Of a stretch of 64,000 nt of DNA, positions 9,175 to 17,495 are shown piece after piece. The position numbers were made by a program, and so were the translations under genes. How positions within the stretch are numbered: the first letter of the stretch is position 1; each line of letters opens with the position of its first letter. Below the pieces are notes generated by a model that saw only the letters and a program-made list of their open reading frames with translations, made no database searches and had not been told where the DNA came from. The stretch lies in contig NZ_BJYX01000005.1 in the NCBI RefSeq assembly GCF_007991735.1, positions 62,001 through 126,000 of the forward strand, read 5' to 3'. The stretch is from Terrabacter aerolatus. Lineage in GTDB: Bacteria; Actinomycetota; Actinomycetes; Actinomycetales; Dermatophilaceae.

Positions 9175-9687
9175 TCAGTCGTGGTCGTGGAGCACGAGCA
9201 CGGGGCAGTGTGCGTGCTCGGAGCACGCCGAGCTGACCGAGCCGAGGAGCAGACCCGCGAAGCCACCGTGGCCCCGGCTGCCGACGACGAGCAGCGAGGC
9301 ACCCCGGCTGGCCTCGATGAGCTCGGTCCGGGCCGGCCCGTGCACGACGACGGGCTCGAGCCCCTCGGGACGGTCGGCCCCGAACACCTCGTCGAGGGTC
9401 TCGGTCAGGACCGTCTCGGCGTCGACGTCGGGCCGCCAGTCGACGTCGACGGGCGCGTTGAAGCTCGGCGGGTAGTCCCACGCGGTGACGGCCTCGATCC
9501 GGCTGCCGTCGGTCGCGGCGAGGCGCGCGGCCCAGCGCAGCGCCTGCTTGGAGGACTCGGACCCGTCGACCCCCACGACGATCCGGCCACGGGCCGTGCC
9601 GCTCGTCGGGTCGGTCGCCGTGCCGCTCGTCGGGTCGCTCGTCGGGTCGCTCACCGGGTCGCTCGAGGTCTCGCTGGGCTCGGTCAT
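9175..9687 (-). CDS. universal stress protein (UspA family, ATP-binding type)
   Basis: 170 aa. After a Ser/Thr/Asp/Pro-rich leader with repeated DPTS units (residues 1-33) the fold starts with RIVVGVDGSESSKQAL and ends with GSRGHGGFAGLLLGSVSSA...CPVLVLHD. The GX2GX9G(S/T) pattern of ATP-binding Usp proteins is intact. The ATG at 9687 has AGAGGCGG about 8 nt upstream. It lies 78 nt upstream of lhr and 100 nt downstream of the sugar isomerase gene on the same strand, so read-through from either side is possible. Confidence 0.88.
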   Translation of the reverse strand: MTEPSETSSDPVSDPTSDPTSGTATDPTSGTARGRIVVGVDGSESSKQALRWAARLAATDGSRIEAVTAWDYPPSFNAPVDVDWRPDVDAETVLTETLDEVFGADRPEGLEPVVVHGPARTELIEASRGASLLVVGSRGHGGFAGLLLGSVSSACSEHAHCPVLVLHDHD

Positions 9688-9787
9688 GGGGTGCCGCCTC
9701 TCGTCTCCTCCAGCCTCGCGTGAGCGGGGACGGCCGCACAGGGCCGTTGGTCCCCTGGTCACCACACGGCATACGACCCGCCCGAGG

Positions 9788-11104
9788 TCAGCTGCGGCGC
9801 AGCCCTCGCTGGGCGGCGGCGACGGTCAGGAAGGGCCACACCGGGAGCAGGGGCGCGAGGTAGGCCCCGGCCGCGTGGTAGACGTCGGGCCGCCCGGGCC
9901 AGACGGCCCCGCCCTCCCCGAAGTCCTCGTCCAGCTCGTTGACCCAGCTCCCCGTGGGGGTGACGAAGTGGGCGGCCGCGTGGTCCCAGAGACGGCGGTA
10001 CCACCGCTCCCACTCCTCGTCGCCGGTGATGGCGCGCAGCGACGCGGTCGCCTGGATCCCCTCGCAGACGGGCCAGTGCAGGCGCACGGTCGAGACGGGC
10101 CGACCGTCCCAGTCGACGGTGTAGACGAGGCCCTCGCGTCCGTCGACGCCCCAGGCACCCAGCGCCGTCCGGGTCAGCGCCTGGGCGGCCTCGAGCACCC
10201 ACGCCGGGGTCACGACCCGCGGCGACGCGTGCAGCCCGCACAGCAGTCGCGCCCACTCGAGCGAGTGGCCGTACGTCGCACCGTAGGGACGGAACGGGTG
10301 GTCGGGGTCGTCGCGGTTGTAGTCGGGCAGCTCACGCCATTGCGCGTCGAAGTGCTCGGGGATGAGCCAGCCGTGACTGCGGGCGTGCTCGACGACGCGC
10401 TCGCAGATGCGCAGGGCCCGTGCGTGCCAGCGGTCGTCGTCGGCGGCGTCGCCGAGGGCCAGGAACGCCTCGACGGCATGCATGTTGGCGTTGGCCCCGC
10501 GGTAGGGCTCGGGGTCGCCCCACGTCGCGTCGAAGGACTCGCGCAGGGCGCCGGCCTCCTCGTCCCAGAACCGCTCCTCGACGACCCCCGCGGCCAGCGC
10601 CGCGAGCCGCGCGGCGCCCGGGGCACCTGCTGCCAGCGCCGAGCTCGCCGCCAGGACGACGTGCACGTGCTCGTATGCCGTCTTGCGCCCGTCGCGCTCG
10701 AGGGTGCCGAACCAGCCGCCGGCCTCCGCGTCGTGGAACGGTCCGGAGAGGGAGGACAGGCCGTGGTCGAGCAGGCGTCCGGCACCCGGGATCCCGAGCA
10801 CCGAGGCGAGACCGGCGACGTGCGTCATCCGGGCCGTGAGCAGCAGCGTCGGTCGGCGGCCCGGCATCGGCAGCCCGTCGCCGCCGAGGTAGGCGAACCC
10901 GCCGCCGGGCAGGACGCTCGGCAGGACGAACTCGATCATCCGCGCGAACCGGTCCTCGGCCCATCGCTGGTGGCTCGGGCGCTCGACCCACGGCCGGCCC
11001 GACGCGTCCGCCGTCGGCGTGTCCGACGCCGTGCCCGGAGGCGTGTCCGACGCCGTGCCCGGAGGCGTCGACGGTGGGGGCACGGGCGAGAGGGGTGCGG
11101 TCAT
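9788..11104 (-). CDS. AGE-family sugar isomerase/epimerase
   Basis: 438 aa (alpha/alpha)6-barrel protein of the N-acylglucosamine 2-epimerase / YihS-type aldose-ketose isomerase family. Support: ANANMHAVEAFLAL, RSHGWLIPEHFDAQW, YGHSLEWARLLCGL, WPVCEGIQATASL and WVNELDEDF, which carry the usual His and acidic active-site positions. It probably interconverts an aldose and ketose; the true substrate is unknown. The first ~35 residues are Pro/Thr-rich and encoded by a 24-bp tandem duplication. The ATG starts 1 nt after the stop of the kinase gene, so the two are translationally coupled. It is last in a six-gene sugar operon, next to the kinase and aldolase that would act after it. Confidence 0.85.
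   Translation of the reverse strand: MTAPLSPVPPPSTPPGTASDTPPGTASDTPTADASGRPWVERPSHQRWAEDRFARMIEFVLPSVLPGGGFAYLGGDGLPMPGRRPTLLLTARMTHVAGLASVLGIPGAGRLLDHGLSSLSGPFHDAEAGGWFGTLERDGRKTAYEHVHVVLAASSALAAGAPGAARLAALAAGVVEERFWDEEAGALRESFDATWGDPEPYRGANANMHAVEAFLALGDAADDDRWHARALRICERVVEHARSHGWLIPEHFDAQWRELPDYNRDDPDHPFRPYGATYGHSLEWARLLCGLHASPRVVTPAWVLEAAQALTRTALGAWGVDGREGLVYTVDWDGRPVSTVRLHWPVCEGIQATASLRAITGDEEWERWYRRLWDHAAAHFVTPTGSWVNELDEDFGEGGAVWPGRPDVYHAAGAYLAPLLPVWPFLTVAAAQRGLRRS
11019..11066. repeat. 24-bp tandem duplication in the isomerase leader
   Basis: Two exact copies of a 24-bp unit (11019-11042 and 11043-11066) encode the repeated peptide PPGTASDT in the disordered N-terminus of the isomerase. 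Length stays a multiple of three, so copy-number change would not break the frame. Confidence 0.85.
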
Positions 11105-11105
11105 G

Positions 11106-12332
11106 TCAGGACGCCCTTCGGGAGACGGCGGTACGGATGGCGGGAGCGGCGGCACACTCGGCGAGGAAGCCACCGACGAAGGTGTCTCCGAGACCCACCG
11201 TCGTCGGGTGCTCGACCTCGACGACGGGCACCGGGACGCAGGCGACGCGGGCCCCGCCGAGCACCGACAGGCCGGTGACGAAGCGCGTCGTCGCCTCCTC
11301 GACCGGTGCGTTTCGGACGGAGTCGACGTCGGCCGCCGACGCCGTCGAGCCGTGGGCGTAGCGCGCGGTCGCGAGGGCCACCCCGGTCGCGAGCGCCGGC
11401 GCGACGTGCGAGGCCGCGGCCCCGACGGCGAGCGCCCAGTGACGGGAGTGCACGACGAGGACGGGCACTCCGGCGGCGGACGCGACCACGGTCACGGCGT
11501 CGAGCACGTCGGCGGCGTCGAGGAGGTCGACCGGACGACCCACGACGACGGAGAGCTCCTCGTCGCTCAGGCTGTAGACGTCGACGAGCCGGGTGAGGTG
11601 ACCTCGAGCGACCTCGGCCAGGTCGAGCTCGTGGTAGCCGGCGTCCTCGTAGAACACGAGGGCATCGGGACGAGCGCCCTCGATGCTGCGCTCGACGGTC
11701 TCGAGCCGGGAGCGCAGGTCGGGCAGGGTGCGCAGGGCGTTGAGCCCCGAGACGAGGAAGACCGACGCCCCGGCCACGGCCTCGTCGAGGTCAGGGCTGA
11801 GCGCGATCCGCTCGTTGGCGGGGTCGTTGACGTAGATGATCCGGTTGGCGCGCGCCGCCACGAGGTCGAGGCGGTCGGTGCGCAGCCGGGCACCGGAGGG
11901 GTACTGCAGGATGAGGTGCGGATACGTCGGTTCGGTGCTCTCGCCGACGAGGTGACCGGTCCCCGGTGGCAGCAGGGCCCGCACCTGGTCGTCCACGAAG
12001 GACAGGTGGACGGTGGCCTGCTGGCCGAGGCGCTGCATCGCCGCGGCGGCCCGCACGCACGTGCCTCCGAGCGAGGTGACGCCGGTGAAGCGGGCGCAGA
12101 ACGTGGTGATGACGTCAGGGTCCTCGACGCGGCGCTCGCCGCCGGCGCCGTGCGCGAGGTAGCCGAGGATCGAGGCGACGAGGTCGCGCTCGGTCCGGAT
12201 GGGCCCGACGCCCCCGAGGTCGTCGGGACCGATCCCGTGGTGCCGGGCCAGCTCGCCCAGCACCACGGCATCCCAGGTGACCTCGCGGTCGACCGCCGCC
12301 CCGAACCCGAGGACGACAGGAGGAGTGCTCAA
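11106..12332 (-). CDS. ADP-dependent glucokinase/phosphofructokinase-family kinase
   Basis: 408 aa. It is not an ordinary PfkB protein: the order of blocks matches the archaeal/eukaryotic ADP-GK/PFK family. These are VTSLGGTCVRAAAAMQRLG (substrate-loop region), RANRIIYVNDPANERI, FLVSGLNAL, the acidic strand VFYEDAGYHELD, VYSLSDEELSVV, LVVHSRHWALAV and the C-terminal TTVGLGDTFVGGFL with the GXGD catalytic motif at 380-383. Such enzymes phosphorylate glucose or fructose-6-phosphate with ADP; donor and sugar here are untested. The TTG at 12332 overlaps the aldolase stop (TTGA) and has GGAAGG upstream; it is preferred to an upstream start inside the aldolase gene. Located between aldolase and isomerase genes, so it probably makes the aldolase substrate. 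Confidence 0.8.
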   Translation of the reverse strand: MSTPPVVLGFGAAVDREVTWDAVVLGELARHHGIGPDDLGGVGPIRTERDLVASILGYLAHGAGGERRVEDPDVITTFCARFTGVTSLGGTCVRAAAAMQRLGQQATVHLSFVDDQVRALLPPGTGHLVGESTEPTYPHLILQYPSGARLRTDRLDLVAARANRIIYVNDPANERIALSPDLDEAVAGASVFLVSGLNALRTLPDLRSRLETVERSIEGARPDALVFYEDAGYHELDLAEVARGHLTRLVDVYSLSDEELSVVVGRPVDLLDAADVLDAVTVVASAAGVPVLVVHSRHWALAVGAAASHVAPALATGVALATARYAHGSTASAADVDSVRNAPVEEATTRFVTGLSVLGGARVACVPVPVVEVEHPTTVGLGDTFVGGFLAECAAAPAIRTAVSRRAS

Positions 12333-13189
12333 TACAGTGCGGCCTTCCCGGTCGCGTTGAACAGCTCGATCTTGTGCGCAGCCGTGGCCTTCATCGCGGC
12401 GAGGCACGGCGGCTGGATCGAGTTCGGCTCCCGCAGCTTGGTGTCCGCGAGGACCTCACGCATCTTGTCGTGGTAGGCCACCTTGATGTCGCTGCTGATG
12501 TTGATCTTGGCGATGCCGTGGGAGACCGACTTGGCGATCTCCTCGTCGGGGTTGCCGGAGCCGCCGTGCAGCACGAGCGGGATCGAGACCTTGGCCTCGA
12601 TCTGCTCGAGCAGGTCGAGCTTGATCTCGGGCTTCATCCAGTCGGGGTACAGGCCGTGGCACGTGCCGATCGCGACGGCGAGGCTGTCGACGCCGGTGAG
12701 CTCGACGAAGCGGACGGCGTCGTCGGGGTCGGTGTAGATGATCGAGTCGGTGCCGGCCTCGGCCTCGTCGTCGGTCTTGCCGATGGTGCCGAGCTCGGCC
12801 TCGACGCTGACGTCGACGGCGTGCGCGGCCTCGGCCACCTTCCGGGAGATGGCGACGTTGTCGTCGAAGGGCTTGAGCGAGGCGTCGATCATGACGGAGG
12901 TGAACCCGAGCTGGATGGCGCGGATGGCCTCCTCGTAGCTGGCGCCGTGGTCCCAGTGGATGGCGACGGGCACGGTGGCGCGACGGGCGCGGCTCAGAGC
13001 GGAGCTGAGGAAGTCGGAGCCGACGTGGCTGACCTCGTCGGGGTGGATGGCGATGATGAGCGGCGACTCGGTCTCCTCGCTGATCTCGAAGATGCCCTTC
13101 ATCATGGCGTGGTCGCTGATGTTGAACGCCGGCACCGCGAAGTGGTTCTCACGGGCGACCTGGAGGAGCTTGACTCCGTTGACGAGCAT
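12329..13189 (-). CDS. class II ketose-(bis)phosphate aldolase
   Basis: 286 aa. Zn-dependent class II fold of the FbaA/GatY/KbaY/YdjI group: VAIHWDHGASYEEAIRA carries the D-H metal/base pair, VSVEAELGTIGKTDD the conserved glutamate, IGTCHGLYPD and VLHGGSGNPDEEI the further Zn-His ligands, and GIAKINISSDI the phosphate-binding loop. It should split a ketose phosphate into dihydroxyacetone phosphate and an aldehyde. Overall it looks closer to the GatY/YdjI side than to glycolytic FbaA (impression from motifs). It follows the second permease gene by 42 nt and overlaps the kinase start by 4 nt, consistent with one transcript. Confidence 0.88.
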   Translation of the reverse strand: MLVNGVKLLQVARENHFAVPAFNISDHAMMKGIFEISEETESPLIIAIHPDEVSHVGSDFLSSALSRARRATVPVAIHWDHGASYEEAIRAIQLGFTSVMIDASLKPFDDNVAISRKVAEAAHAVDVSVEAELGTIGKTDDEAEAGTDSIIYTDPDDAVRFVELTGVDSLAVAIGTCHGLYPDWMKPEIKLDLLEQIEAKVSIPLVLHGGSGNPDEEIAKSVSHGIAKINISSDIKVAYHDKMREVLADTKLREPNSIQPPCLAAMKATAAHKIELFNATGKAALY

Positions 13190-13231
13190 GGGGGTGCGTC
13201 TTTCTCTCGGGATGGGTGTGGTGACCTGTGC

Positions 13232-14116
13232 TCAGTTCTTGACGGCACCGGCAGTCATGCCGCCGATGAAGAACTTCTGGAAGAACACGAAGAGGACCAG
13301 GACCGGGATGCTCCCGAGCACGCTCATCGCCATCATCTCGCTCCACTCGTAGGAGTGCTGTCCCATGAGGAGCTGGATGCCGATCGGCACGGTGCGCATG
13401 TTGTCGGTCCGGGTGAGGGTGAGCGCGAAGAGGTACTCGTTCCACGCGATCATGAAGGTGTAGACGGCGACCGAGACGATGCCCGGCATCGAGATCGGCA
13501 CGAGGATGCGCCACAGGGCGCCGAAGCTCGACGTGCCGTCGACCCGCGCGGCCTCGTCGAGCTCGCGCGGCAGGGTGTTGAAGTAGCCGGTCATCATGAC
13601 GATGGCGTAGGGCAGCGTGAAGACCATGTAGGTGAGCACGAGGCCCTGGTAGGTGTTGTAGAGCCGCAGCGCGACGATGAGGCCGAAGTACGGGATGAGC
13701 AGCGTGATCGGCGGCACCGCCTGGATGCCGACGATGACGACGTTGACGAGCGCCTTGCCGCGGAACTCGAAGCGGCTGAACGCGTAGGCGGCGAGGATGG
13801 CCACGACGAGCGTCAGCACGGTGACCGTGATGGCGATGACGTAGCTGTTGACGAAGAAGCGCACCTTGACCGGGTCGGTGAAGACCGAGGTGTATGCCGC
13901 GAACGAGAAGTTCTCGGTGATGAGCTTCGGCGGCCAGGCGAAGATCTCGGAGTTGTCCTTGAAGGAGCTCGAGACCATCCAGAGGATCGGCAGCCCGGCG
14001 AAGGCCGCGCCGAGCAGGAGGCTCACCCAGACACCGACCTTCTGCAGGGTCCGGTTGGTGCGCACCGTGTTCCGCCGAGCGGGAAGGTGCGTGACCGTGG
14101 GGTTCGAGGTGGTCAT
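13232..14116 (-). CDS. sugar ABC transporter permease, MalG type
   Basis: 294 aa with six predicted membrane spans. The EAA loop is ELDEAARVDGTSSFGALWRILVPISMPG, which docks to the ATPase. It is the MalG-like partner of the permease encoded directly upstream (2 nt gap). No ATP-binding subunit is encoded in this operon, so a shared MsiK-like ATPase from elsewhere is likely, as is common in actinomycetes. The ATG at 14116 gives the usual short cytoplasmic leader. Confidence 0.9.
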   Translation of the reverse strand: MTTSNPTVTHLPARRNTVRTNRTLQKVGVWVSLLLGAAFAGLPILWMVSSSFKDNSEIFAWPPKLITENFSFAAYTSVFTDPVKVRFFVNSYVIAITVTVLTLVVAILAAYAFSRFEFRGKALVNVVIVGIQAVPPITLLIPYFGLIVALRLYNTYQGLVLTYMVFTLPYAIVMMTGYFNTLPRELDEAARVDGTSSFGALWRILVPISMPGIVSVAVYTFMIAWNEYLFALTLTRTDNMRTVPIGIQLLMGQHSYEWSEMMAMSVLGSIPVLVLFVFFQKFFIGGMTAGAVKN

Positions 14117-14118
14117 GG

Positions 14119-15081
14119 TCAGTCCCTCGCTCGCTGGTGACGGACGTAGAAGACGGCGAGCACGAGCGCGACGAGGAGCATGATCACGGCGCTCGCCGAG
14201 GCCTGGGCGAACTGGTACTCGCTGAAGGCCAGCTTGTAGGTGTAGGTGCTGAGCATCTCGGTGCGTTCGAGGGGACCGCCGCCGGTCGTCATCCAGATGA
14301 GCGGGAACTGCTGCGAGGTCCAGATGACGTCGAGCAGCGCCATGCTGATGATGATGGGCCGCAGCGAGGGCAGCGTGACGTGGAAGAAGCGGCGCCACCA
14401 CGAGGCCCCGTCGACGGCGGCGGCCTCGTATAGGTCGGCCGAGATGCCCTGGAGACCGGCGAGCAGGCTCACCATGAAGAAGGGGTAGCCGGCCCAGATG
14501 TTCATCACCGTGACGGCCGGCAGGGCCAGGTTGAGCTCGGAGAACCACGCGACCGGACCGTCGATGAGGCCGACCGACTGGAGGCCGAAGTTGACGACGC
14601 CGTTCGGGTCGAGCAGCAGGCGCCAGAGGATCGCGATGATGGCGACGGTGAGCAGCCACGGCATGACGAAGATCGTGCGGAAGACCGTCTTGGTGCGGCG
14701 GCCCAGCAGCGGGGAGTTGAGCAGCATCGCGAAGCCGAGTCCGAGCACGAGGTGGGCCAGGACGCTCACCCCGGTGAAGACCGCGGTGTTGCGCGTCGCG
14801 GTGCGGAACAGCGGGTCCGTGAGGATCTGCACGTAGTTCCGCAGCCCGACCAGCACCGACGTCGGGCTGATGATGACGTTGTCGAAGAAGGAGTACCGGA
14901 TGACCACTGCCACGGGCAGGATCATCAGCACCAGCATGAGGACGGCCACGGGGGCCAGGTAGCCGTAGGGCGCGAGGCGCCGTCCGAGCGAGGTGCGGCG
15001 TCGGCCGGGCGCGGCACCGGCCGGCCTGCCGGGGCGCGCCGGGCTCGGCGCCGTCGGCGCGGGGATCGTGGGTGCGGACAT
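14119..15081 (-). CDS. sugar ABC transporter permease, MalF type
   Basis: 320 aa. A Pro/Arg-rich cytoplasmic leader (residues 1-35) is followed by six membrane spans; the EAA motif reads DLYEAAAVDGASWWRRFFHVTLPSLRP. It forms the membrane channel with the MalG-type protein downstream and receives sugar from the lipoprotein encoded 55 nt upstream. Confidence 0.9.
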   Translation of the reverse strand: MSAPTIPAPTAPSPARPGRPAGAAPGRRRTSLGRRLAPYGYLAPVAVLMLVLMILPVAVVIRYSFFDNVIISPTSVLVGLRNYVQILTDPLFRTATRNTAVFTGVSVLAHLVLGLGFAMLLNSPLLGRRTKTVFRTIFVMPWLLTVAIIAILWRLLLDPNGVVNFGLQSVGLIDGPVAWFSELNLALPAVTVMNIWAGYPFFMVSLLAGLQGISADLYEAAAVDGASWWRRFFHVTLPSLRPIIISMALLDVIWTSQQFPLIWMTTGGGPLERTEMLSTYTYKLAFSEYQFAQASASAVIMLLVALVLAVFYVRHQRARD

Positions 15082-15136
15082 GTGTTGCCTCCCGGGCGGG
15101 GCGGACCGGCGTGTGGCCCGCCCCGCCGTCAGCGGG

Positions 15137-16447
15137 TCAGAACTTGGATGACCAGTCGGCCTGGACGTTGGACAGTGAGGTGTTGACCGGCTGGCCGTTG
15201 GCGAGGGTCTCCTGCAGCTGCACGTCGAAGCTGCGCATGAGGTCCTCGGCGGTGGGCAGTCCCGTGAACTCGTTGGCGGGGACGCCCTTGTTCCAGATGT
15301 CGAAGGCGGTCTTGAACATCGCGTCCGACTTCACGAAGTCGGGGACCGACTTCGTGTTGCCCGGGAAGGCGTTGGCGATCGACGACAGCTTGGCGTTGAC
15401 GTCGGTGCTCATGAGGTACTGCACGAGCTTGAACGCCTGCGCCTTGTGCGGGCTGGAGTCGGAGACCCCGATCCCCCACGACGCGTACGGCATCCCGCGC
15501 TTGCCCGTGTAGCCGTCCTCGGCGGGCAGCGCCGAGATGCTGAACTTCAGCTTCGGGTTGTTCTGCCGGATGAGGTTGATGTGCGCGAGCGAGTCGATCA
15601 TCATGCCGACCCGGCCGTTGGTGAACTGCTCGACCTTGTCCTGCTCCTTCATCGTCAGGGCCCCCGGTGCGATGACCTTGGCGTCCCAGAGCGACTTGAT
15701 GAAGGTGACGACGCTCGTGACCGCGGCGTTGGTGACGTCGGGCTTGCCGTCCTTGAGCATCGAGCCGCCGGAGGCCCAGGCCCACGACATGACGTCGTTC
15801 TGGATGCCGTTGGGCGCGTCCTGCGCGAGCGGCAGGATCCAGCCGTAGGCGCCGTTGCCCGTCGCGGTGACCTTCTTGGCGGCGTCGGCGAACTGCGTCC
15901 GCGTCGCGGGCGGCGCGCTGACGCCGGCCTTGGCCAGCAGGTCGTCGTTGCTGAACATCGGGTAGACGAAGTTGACGACGGGGATCATGTACGTCTCCCC
16001 GCCGACCTTGATCTGGCTGGCGAGCTGGGACTCGTCGTAGCCCGAGTCCTTCATGAGGGTGCTGAGGTCGGCGATCGCCTTCTGCTTGGCGAAGTCGCTG
16101 ACCCAGGCCCCGTCGAGACCGACGACGTCGGCCAGCGTCTTGGAGGCGGCGCCGGCCACGGTCTGCTGCTGCGTCGAGGCGTAGGGGGCGCTGATCAGGT
16201 TGACCTTGATGCCCGGGTTCGCCTTCTCGAAGTCGTCCATGATGCCGCGCAGCGCACCCTTGGGCATCTCGGGCTCCCACCACTGCGAGAACTCGAGGGT
16301 CACCGACCCGTCGCTCGCCTTCGTGCTGTCGCCGCCGGCGTTGCCGATCGGGGATCCCTCCCCACCACCGCACGCGGCCACGACGCTGAGCGCGGCGACC
16401 GCGCCGGCCACCATCACCATTCGTGTAGCACCACTCTGTGCTCGCAT
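15137..16447 (-). CDS. sugar ABC transporter substrate-binding lipoprotein
   Basis: 436 aa, family 1 extracellular solute-binding protein. Signal peptide with lipobox VVAAC (Cys26), then EFSQWWEPEMPKGALRGIMDDFEKANPGIKVNLI typical of carbohydrate-binding members. The ATG at 16447 is preferred to the adjacent GTG because GGAG lies about 6 nt before it. First gene of the minus-strand operon; its promoter and operators are in the gap shared with the divergent DeoR gene. Confidence 0.92.
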   Translation of the reverse strand: MRAQSGATRMVMVAGAVAALSVVAACGGGEGSPIGNAGGDSTKASDGSVTLEFSQWWEPEMPKGALRGIMDDFEKANPGIKVNLISAPYASTQQQTVAGAASKTLADVVGLDGAWVSDFAKQKAIADLSTLMKDSGYDESQLASQIKVGGETYMIPVVNFVYPMFSNDDLLAKAGVSAPPATRTQFADAAKKVTATGNGAYGWILPLAQDAPNGIQNDVMSWAWASGGSMLKDGKPDVTNAAVTSVVTFIKSLWDAKVIAPGALTMKEQDKVEQFTNGRVGMMIDSLAHINLIRQNNPKLKFSISALPAEDGYTGKRGMPYASWGIGVSDSSPHKAQAFKLVQYLMSTDVNAKLSSIANAFPGNTKSVPDFVKSDAMFKTAFDIWNKGVPANEFTGLPTAEDLMRSFDVQLQETLANGQPVNTSLSNVQADWSSKF

Positions 16448-16503
16448 CACTGCTCCGATCCTGGCTCCATCGCCTGCATGTAGTTGCTGTTTCTTGCCCC
16501 TTA

Positions 16504-16532
16504 GTGCGAAGTTAACGGCGCCAAAGTCGCAC
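16504..16532. promoter_or_regulatory. inverted repeat GTGCGA...TCGCAC overlapping the sugar-operon promoter
   Basis: GTGCGA (16504-16509) and TCGCAC (16527-16532) bracket the -10 and spacer of the operon promoter. A repressor bound here would block RNA polymerase. The divergent DeoR protein is the obvious candidate. Confidence 0.45.
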
Positions 16533-16538
16533 GGTCAA
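16510..16538 (-). promoter_or_regulatory. sigma70-type promoter of the sugar operon
   Basis: On the minus strand TTGACC (16538-16533), exactly 17 nt, then TTAACT (16515-16510). It is the only good -35/-10 pair in this gap and lies about 60 nt before the binding-protein start. Confidence 0.65.
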
Positions 16539-16604
16539 GGAGTTCGGGGGAATTTTCCGCACCCGTCCGGGCTGTGAGACGCGCTGCATGGCAACAAACC
16601 GTAG

Positions 16605-16639
16605 AAAAGTGCAGGGAGCGGCACCTTTGCTGCACCTTT
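16605..16639. promoter_or_regulatory. operator-like repeats before the DeoR gene
   Basis: AAAAGTGCAG (16605-16614) is inverted, with one mismatch, at 16630-16639 (CTGCACCTTT). GCACCTTT is also present twice as a direct repeat 11 nt apart (16621 and 16632). The elements end 7 nt before the putative -10 of deoR, so autoregulation is likely. Confidence 0.5.
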
Positions 16640-16645
16640 CCGCCG

Positions 16646-16651
16646 TATGCT
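16646..16651 (+). promoter_or_regulatory. -10 box TATGCT of the DeoR gene
   Basis: TATGCT ends 7 nt before the ATG at 16659. This makes that ATG a leaderless start; the ATG at 16647 would lie inside the box. Confidence 0.5.
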
Positions 16652-16658
16652 CCACGGC

Positions 16659-17471
16659 ATGGAGGACGACTCGACCCATCTACCCGCCAGCCGCAAGGCC
16701 GCCGTCGTCGCGATCGTGACCGAGGCGGGACAGGTGACCGTGCAGGCGCTGGCCGATCGTCTCGGCGTCTCGGCCGACACGATCCGGCGCGACCTCGACC
16801 AGCTCGACGGCGAGGGGCTGGTCAAGCGCACCCGCGGCGGAGCCGTCGACCCCACCCGGATGCCGCGGATGGACCCGAGTCTCAACACGCGCATCCAGGT
16901 GCACCCCGCCGCCAAGGAGCGGATCGGCGCGATCGCGGCCGGCCTCGTCACCGACGGCGACGTCCTCATCATCAACGCCGGCACCACCGCCCTCGCCGTG
17001 GCACGGCACCTGCGGCAGCACCGCGGCCTCACCATCGCGACGAACAACCTCCGCCTCCCGGCCGAGGTGCCGACGAAGTGCCTCCGCGACCTCTACGTGT
17101 TCGGTGGTGACGTCAGCCTCGTCGCCCAGGCCACGATCGGCCCGGTCGCCTTCCCCGTGTCACTCGGCGGTCGGGACATGGACATCCGCTGCGACCTCGC
17201 GCTCGTCACCGTCGGCGGGGTCTCCCTCGACGGCTACTTCACCGGCAACCTCGCCGAGGCGGCGATGATGCGCAAGATGCTCGAGCGGGCCAGCAACGTG
17301 GCGATCCTCGCGGACTCCTCCAAGATCGACCGGCGGCTCTTCGTCCAGGTCGCCGAGCTCGAGGCAGCCGACTGGTTCGTCACGGACCGGGAGCCACCCG
17401 CCGAGCTCGCAGCCGCACTGCGGCGCAGCAACGTCGAGGTCCTGTGGTCACCGCCGCCCGAGAAGCCCTGA
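16659..17471 (+). CDS. DeoR/GlpR-family sugar-operon regulator
   Basis: 270 aa. N-terminal winged helix-turn-helix at about 13-60 (VTVQALADRLGVSADTIRRDLDQL, then KRTRGGAV), followed by the DeoR sensor domain of the NagB-like fold (DGDVLIINAGTTALAVARHL, ILADSSKIDRRLF). Such proteins release DNA when they bind a phosphorylated sugar intermediate. It is transcribed away from the sugar operon, with inverted repeats in the 211-nt gap, so it probably represses that operon and senses its kinase product (inference). It converges with selB, whose stop is 24 nt away. Confidence 0.9.
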   Translation: MEDDSTHLPASRKAAVVAIVTEAGQVTVQALADRLGVSADTIRRDLDQLDGEGLVKRTRGGAVDPTRMPRMDPSLNTRIQVHPAAKERIGAIAAGLVTDGDVLIINAGTTALAVARHLRQHRGLTIATNNLRLPAEVPTKCLRDLYVFGGDVSLVAQATIGPVAFPVSLGGRDMDIRCDLALVTVGGVSLDGYFTGNLAEAAMMRKMLERASNVAILADSSKIDRRLFVQVAELEAADWFVTDREPPAELAAALRRSNVEVLWSPPPEKP

Positions 17472-17489
17472 CCCGGCCACCTGTGCCGG
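17472..17489. terminator. short hairpin between deoR and selB
   Basis: CCCGGC (17472-17477) and GCCGGG (17484-17489) form a small stem right after the deoR stop; selB ends from the other side. Weak as a terminator. Confidence 0.35.
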
Positions 17490-17495
17490 GACGGC

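Noticed and set aside
5497-9723. Very long open frame on the plus strand
   Set aside because: It is antisense to lhr, low in hydrophobic order and rich in Arg/Asp/Val; GC-rich third positions create such shadows. Similar antisense frames opposite fdhA/fdhB (24746-29206) and GH92 (59214-63923) were rejected for the same reason.
9788-16447. Calling the sugar operon a sulfoquinovose pathway
   Set aside because: AGE isomerase plus kinase plus aldolase fits, but no sulfoquinovosidase, sulfolactaldehyde reductase/dehydrogenase or sulfonate exporter is seen, and the kinase family differs. Kept only as a possibility.
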